A stretch of 22,021 bases of DNA from Silene noctiflora (lineage: Eukaryota; Streptophyta; Magnoliopsida; Caryophyllales; Caryophyllaceae), in assembly GCA_009801015.1 (NCBI GenBank), contig VHZZ01048347.1, positions 1 through 22,021 of the forward strand, given 5' to 3'. The translations under genes and the position numbers were made by a program. Below, one piece after another: positions 19,105-22,021 of the stretch (its first letter is position 1; every line of letters starts with the position of its first letter). The notes below the pieces were generated by a model. That model was not told where the DNA came from. It did not search any database and worked only from the letters and a program-made list of their open reading frames with translations.

Positions 19105-20130
19105 GAGCAGGGTTTTTTCTACGAAACAAGTATGCTAGTGAGCATTAATTCTCGGGTACGAAAGCGCGTAAGGTAAATCGGAATCCAATGACTCTCTTAA
19201 GATTCATAGTAAAAAGGGGCCATATCTACAAGTTCCAGAGATTCCTCAAACTCTTGTCAAGTTCTTTCGGGGGGGCCGTTGGACCCAATTACAGCAGTTG
19301 CTTTCTTAGTGTTACGATTCGCTCTCGCGAGTGAGATTTCATTTTTGGGTGAAACAAAAGAAGCAGGCTTGGACGCGATACGAATAAAACTTTAAGAATC
19401 TCTTGACTTTGGTGAGCCTTTAATTAATTTAAGCGTGATAGGCTTGAAAAAAGAAAGGTAACCTAAAGCCTTTCCATCGCTGGATAATACAATTCAAGGT
19501 TCATGCATTAACGAACACGACCAAACATCAGCCACTATAAACTCGAGTTGATAGCCAGCCGGATTTCTAGGATCAGTTTCATGCTCAACCGCCCTTTAGG
19601 GTACATCCGGTACGCCCCCAAAATGAGTTCTTCTTTAATATAGTAATAATAAGAGAAGATGTTCGTTTTTTCTATCTGGAGCTGATGGATCGCTTACCCT
19701 CGGTCGATAGCCTAAATATATATATTAAAATCTAATAGGTTTGGGATTCGAGACAAACTACCGATACTGCAGGGGTCTTGCGGGCGGGTTCCCACTTGAA
19801 TCAGAAAAAAGGAAGCAAGCTTTGCAGTTACTTATATGACTATTGGAAAAGGTTCGCGTCCCCAAACCGGAAGGGATGAAGGAAAGCCTTCTTGTGTGGA
19901 CCAGTGAGCGTCTACAAGCCTTAGCCAAGAGGCAGTCGCCGAAACGCTTTATCTAGCCAACGACTCCGTGCTTGGATAAGCAACCCGGCCCTACCTTTGG
20001 AACTATCTAGGTATCAATGTATGATATTAAGGGGTGACACACATCCTACATTACTCATTACTAAAGTGCAGGAGCAGATACAGTGGAAACAGCGCCATCA
20101 GGCGAAGAGCGTTCCCAGAGCTTTAGACGA

Positions 20131-20169
20131 TTTTTAGTTCGTATACGTATATTATATTAGAACTAAAAA
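20131..20169. repeat. 10-bp perfect inverted repeat with palindromic loop
   Basis: TTTTTAGTTC (20131-20140) and GAACTAAAAA (20160-20169) are exact reverse complements around a 19-base loop. The loop itself contains the 10-bp palindrome TATACGTATA (20142-20151). The element is isolated in non-coding DNA. Confidence 0.65.
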
Positions 20170-20378
20170 AGAGAAGCAGTGAAACTAGCCTGCATAACAA
20201 GTAGGCCGAGTTCATCGTTTTATTTGACAGCTAGTGTAGCATGTGAAGGAAATGCCCTTACCATATATTAAAAAAAACTAGAGCTAGATTTAAGGGTTTT
20301 TATGGGAAATATATCGTCTAGTATCGTGCGCACGGGGCAGAGTCTAGTAAAGGAAGCCTTACCAATCCGGTTAAAAAT

Positions 20379-20738
20379 TTATGTATTAGGGGATCCTGTG
20401 TAAAGGCGTAAATAGAACGGGTAACCCCGCATCCCGTGGCTTATAGGCCTTGCTTTACCAGCGGCGGGCGTTCCAAACGCGAACGGTTGCAAAGGGCTTC
20501 GTGCCCGAACTTTTCCTATATAACTTAATGCATGTATACTTATAAGAATGCTAGGAATCCACGTAGCGAGAGGGCGTTGCAGGATGAAGCCTTTCACCAC
20601 CATAAAAAGCTTTGGCTGCTTTTTTAAGCCAAGAAAAACCTTATTTGACGCCTGCGTAATGGTGCGCCCCGACGAAACCCCTTCGCTTTTGGTTATACTA
20701 TTGTCTAAATAGGAAGTTGAAATTTCTGGCCAATGCAT
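20379..20738 (-). CDS. Hypothetical 119-residue protein
   Basis: The longest frame in the window, with a true ATG at 20736-20738. The amino-terminal 40 residues are polar; about residues 43-75 are hydrophobic (KLFMVVKGFIL, then TWIPSILISIHALSYIG) and could form one membrane span. The remainder is basic with several glycine/proline positions. No family is recognised. It diverges from the 20817-21062 frame, with 78 bases between the two ATGs. In plant mitochondrial DNA, unnamed ORFs of this size are common and often not translated. Confidence 0.25.
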   Translation of the reverse strand: MHWPEISTSYLDNSITKSEGVSSGRTITQASNKVFLGLKKQPKLFMVVKGFILQRPLATWIPSILISIHALSYIGKVRARSPLQPFAFGTPAAGKARPISHGMRGYPFYLRLYTGSPNT

Positions 20739-20816
20739 ACTCTTTATGGATTATGCGCGCTCGGCTACAAGACCTACCAATACAATAATAAGTATAGTTG
20801 ACCCCTTTTTATATTT

Positions 20817-21062
20817 ATGAGGCGCGAAGCCCTTCCTCAGACCAATCACCCGCGGAGGTTTCGTCCCAATGCTTTTACTTCTCAGGGGCCTATCCTTTCC
20901 TTTGATTTACCCAGAAGCAGCTTCAATTTCAACAAAATCGGCGCAACTCGTCCTATGAGAAAAGGGCTCCTCCTTTACAAGCAAGGAAATCCGGTGCATT
21001 CTACGTCGAAGCGGCATCTAGTACCCTTTAGTATCGCTCCAACCCTTCCCGCTTCAAAATAA
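20817..21062 (+). CDS. Hypothetical 81-residue basic protein
   Basis: ATG at 20817, TAA at 21060-21062. The product is basic (arginine and lysine spread along the chain), with many serine and proline residues and no membrane segment. A 5-bp inverted repeat (CGCTT/AAGCG, 21050-21054 and 21064-21068) brackets the stop. No family recognised. It stands divergently to 20379-20738, so the 78-base gap could hold a shared control region, but I see no clear promoter motif there. Confidence 0.2.
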   Translation: MRREALPQTNHPRRFRPNAFTSQGPILSFDLPRSSFNFNKIGATRPMRKGLLLYKQGNPVHSTSKRHLVPFSIAPTLPASK

Positions 21063-21759
21063 CAAGCGCTCTAATAATTTTTTTTTTTCAAATAGCTCGA
21101 CAATCTAAGAAAGGGGATCGCATGAGAACTCATACATATAACATAAAACAGGAAAAACCAGGCAAAATTTAAAATCCACGCCCCGGAGACCCTTATCTTT
21201 TAGACTTTATCCCGCGCGACTAATACTACTAAAAAGTTAAATATATTGCTTTTGTTAAACCCTTTATAAAAGTTTACTTTCTCGGAATACGTATATGAAA
21301 GCAAAAGGGCCCTCATTAAGGTACAACAAAAGTAGTGCACCAACCCTTATTCCTATATAATATAAATAAGTAAGTAAAGAAAGGATTGGGAATGATTCTC
21401 CAGATTTCAAACCAAATAGTAAATATTTTCTATCAGCAGCAATAGGAACGAAACGATGTATTGGAGGATTGGCGAGCGGATGATCGAAACCATCTCCTCA
21501 CTTTTTTCAACGAGACGCTCGTAGACGCAGTCGAAGAAGCAAGACTTCTAGTTGCTGCCCTTGAGTGATTCCAATATTTATATCCTTAGCCGGGACGGGA
21601 ATCTATCTCTTTCTTTGACCTTTTGACCTACCTAGATCCTTGGATTATAATATAGGATATCGAGATAGAACAAGTCACATCAACAAAGAAGACTCGTCCA
21701 AGGGGGGATTGCCCCTTTCTTGAAACCGAAGTCGCAGTAAAGGAGAGAAGAGTAAAGTA
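21063..21759. other. Gene-poor stretch near the right edge
   Basis: No gene recognised. It contains an 11-base T run at 21078-21088 and several A+T-rich segments (around 21220-21380). No strong hairpin was seen. Confidence 0.4.
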
Positions 21760-22011
21760 TCAAAATCCACAATTCGAGGAAGAAAAATCAGCATTACAAC
21801 CTATAAAGCATTTCGCGGGGCATTCGCCGAGGAAACAAAAAAAAGGGGGGAGCTTCTCCAGAATCAGGTTCAGAAGGCGTGTTAATTGCTGATGTTGATC
21901 ATAGTGGTAAAGAAAAGAAATGCCCAACATTACATTTGTAAGCATATAGATATATTTCGAATTGATCCTTGACTTGGACACTAAGTTTAGCTGCAGCCAT
22001 TGCTTGGACAA
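21760..22011 (-). CDS. Hypothetical 83-codon frame at right edge
   Basis: It opens with TTG and ends at 21760. The middle is hydrophobic with leucine and tyrosine, followed by a proline/phenylalanine-rich part coming from an A-rich tract, and a cysteine-rich end. A second minus frame (through SVQVKDQFEIYLYAYKC) and plus-strand frames over the same bases also look protein-like, so the true reading, if any, is unclear. No family recognised. Confidence 0.12.
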   Translation of the reverse strand: MSKQWLQLNLVSKSRINSKYIYMLTNVMLGISFLYHYDQHQQLTRLLNLILEKLPPFFCFLGECPAKCFIGCNADFSSSNCGF

Positions 22012-22021
22012 GGCAATTGGA

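Larger units (their letters stand above)
18314..20378. other. Gene-poor right flank
   Basis: No gene recognised. The 66-codon TTG-started frame at 18567-18767 is basic and probably chance. The notable content is structural: three strong inverted repeats at 18809-18874, 19064-19104 and 20131-20169, each listed separately. A run of seven G residues lies near 19270. Confidence 0.45.

Noticed and set aside
1-22021. Group II intron domain V or trans-spliced exon
   Set aside because: I looked for the AGC-bulge hairpin with the usual CGUACGGUUC-like 3' arm and found none.

Overview
The window looks like non-coding, probably land-plant mitochondrial, DNA. This is an inference from its character: moderate G+C, many short purine or pyrimidine tracts, no open frame above about 120 codons in 22 kb, scattered small hairpins and a large exact repeat. 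I found no tRNA, rRNA, group II intron domain V or recognisable exon of a standard mitochondrial or plastid gene. Plant nuclear DNA cannot be excluded from sequence reading alone.

Layout. (1) Left unique flank, 1-1813: a frame open through the left edge and ending at 318, two adjacent hairpins just after it, then a gene-poor stretch with a three-copy 12-bp minisatellite (1514-1549) and a weak promoter-like motif (1104-1112). (2) Two head-to-tail copies of an 8,250-bp unit: copy A 1814-10063 and copy B 10064-18313. All matching features sit exactly 8,250 bp apart and I saw no difference between the copies. The only ambiguous base in the window, an N, is the first base of copy B. (3) Right unique flank, 18314-22021: several strong inverted repeats and two small divergent ATG-started frames near 20.4-21.1 kb.

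No gene could be named. The open frames listed as CDS are hypothetical candidates with low confidence, chosen for protein-like composition or context. The best are 1-318 (partial), 2394-2624, 9374-9577 and a minus-strand frame at 7744-8013. That last frame lacks an ATG but has an in-frame ACG, which plant mitochondria can edit to AUG. Three frames (1-318, 2394-2624, 9374-9577) end at or beside a good hairpin, a layout resembling processed 3' ends of plant mitochondrial mRNAs.

The main result is structural. The copy A/copy B junction falls in an imperfect 11-bp match shared by the two outer ends of the duplication (ACA-N-G-S-GACTT), as expected from microhomology recombination. The N exactly at the join, and identical homopolymers in both copies, also fit an assembly artefact. 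The sequence alone cannot decide between them.
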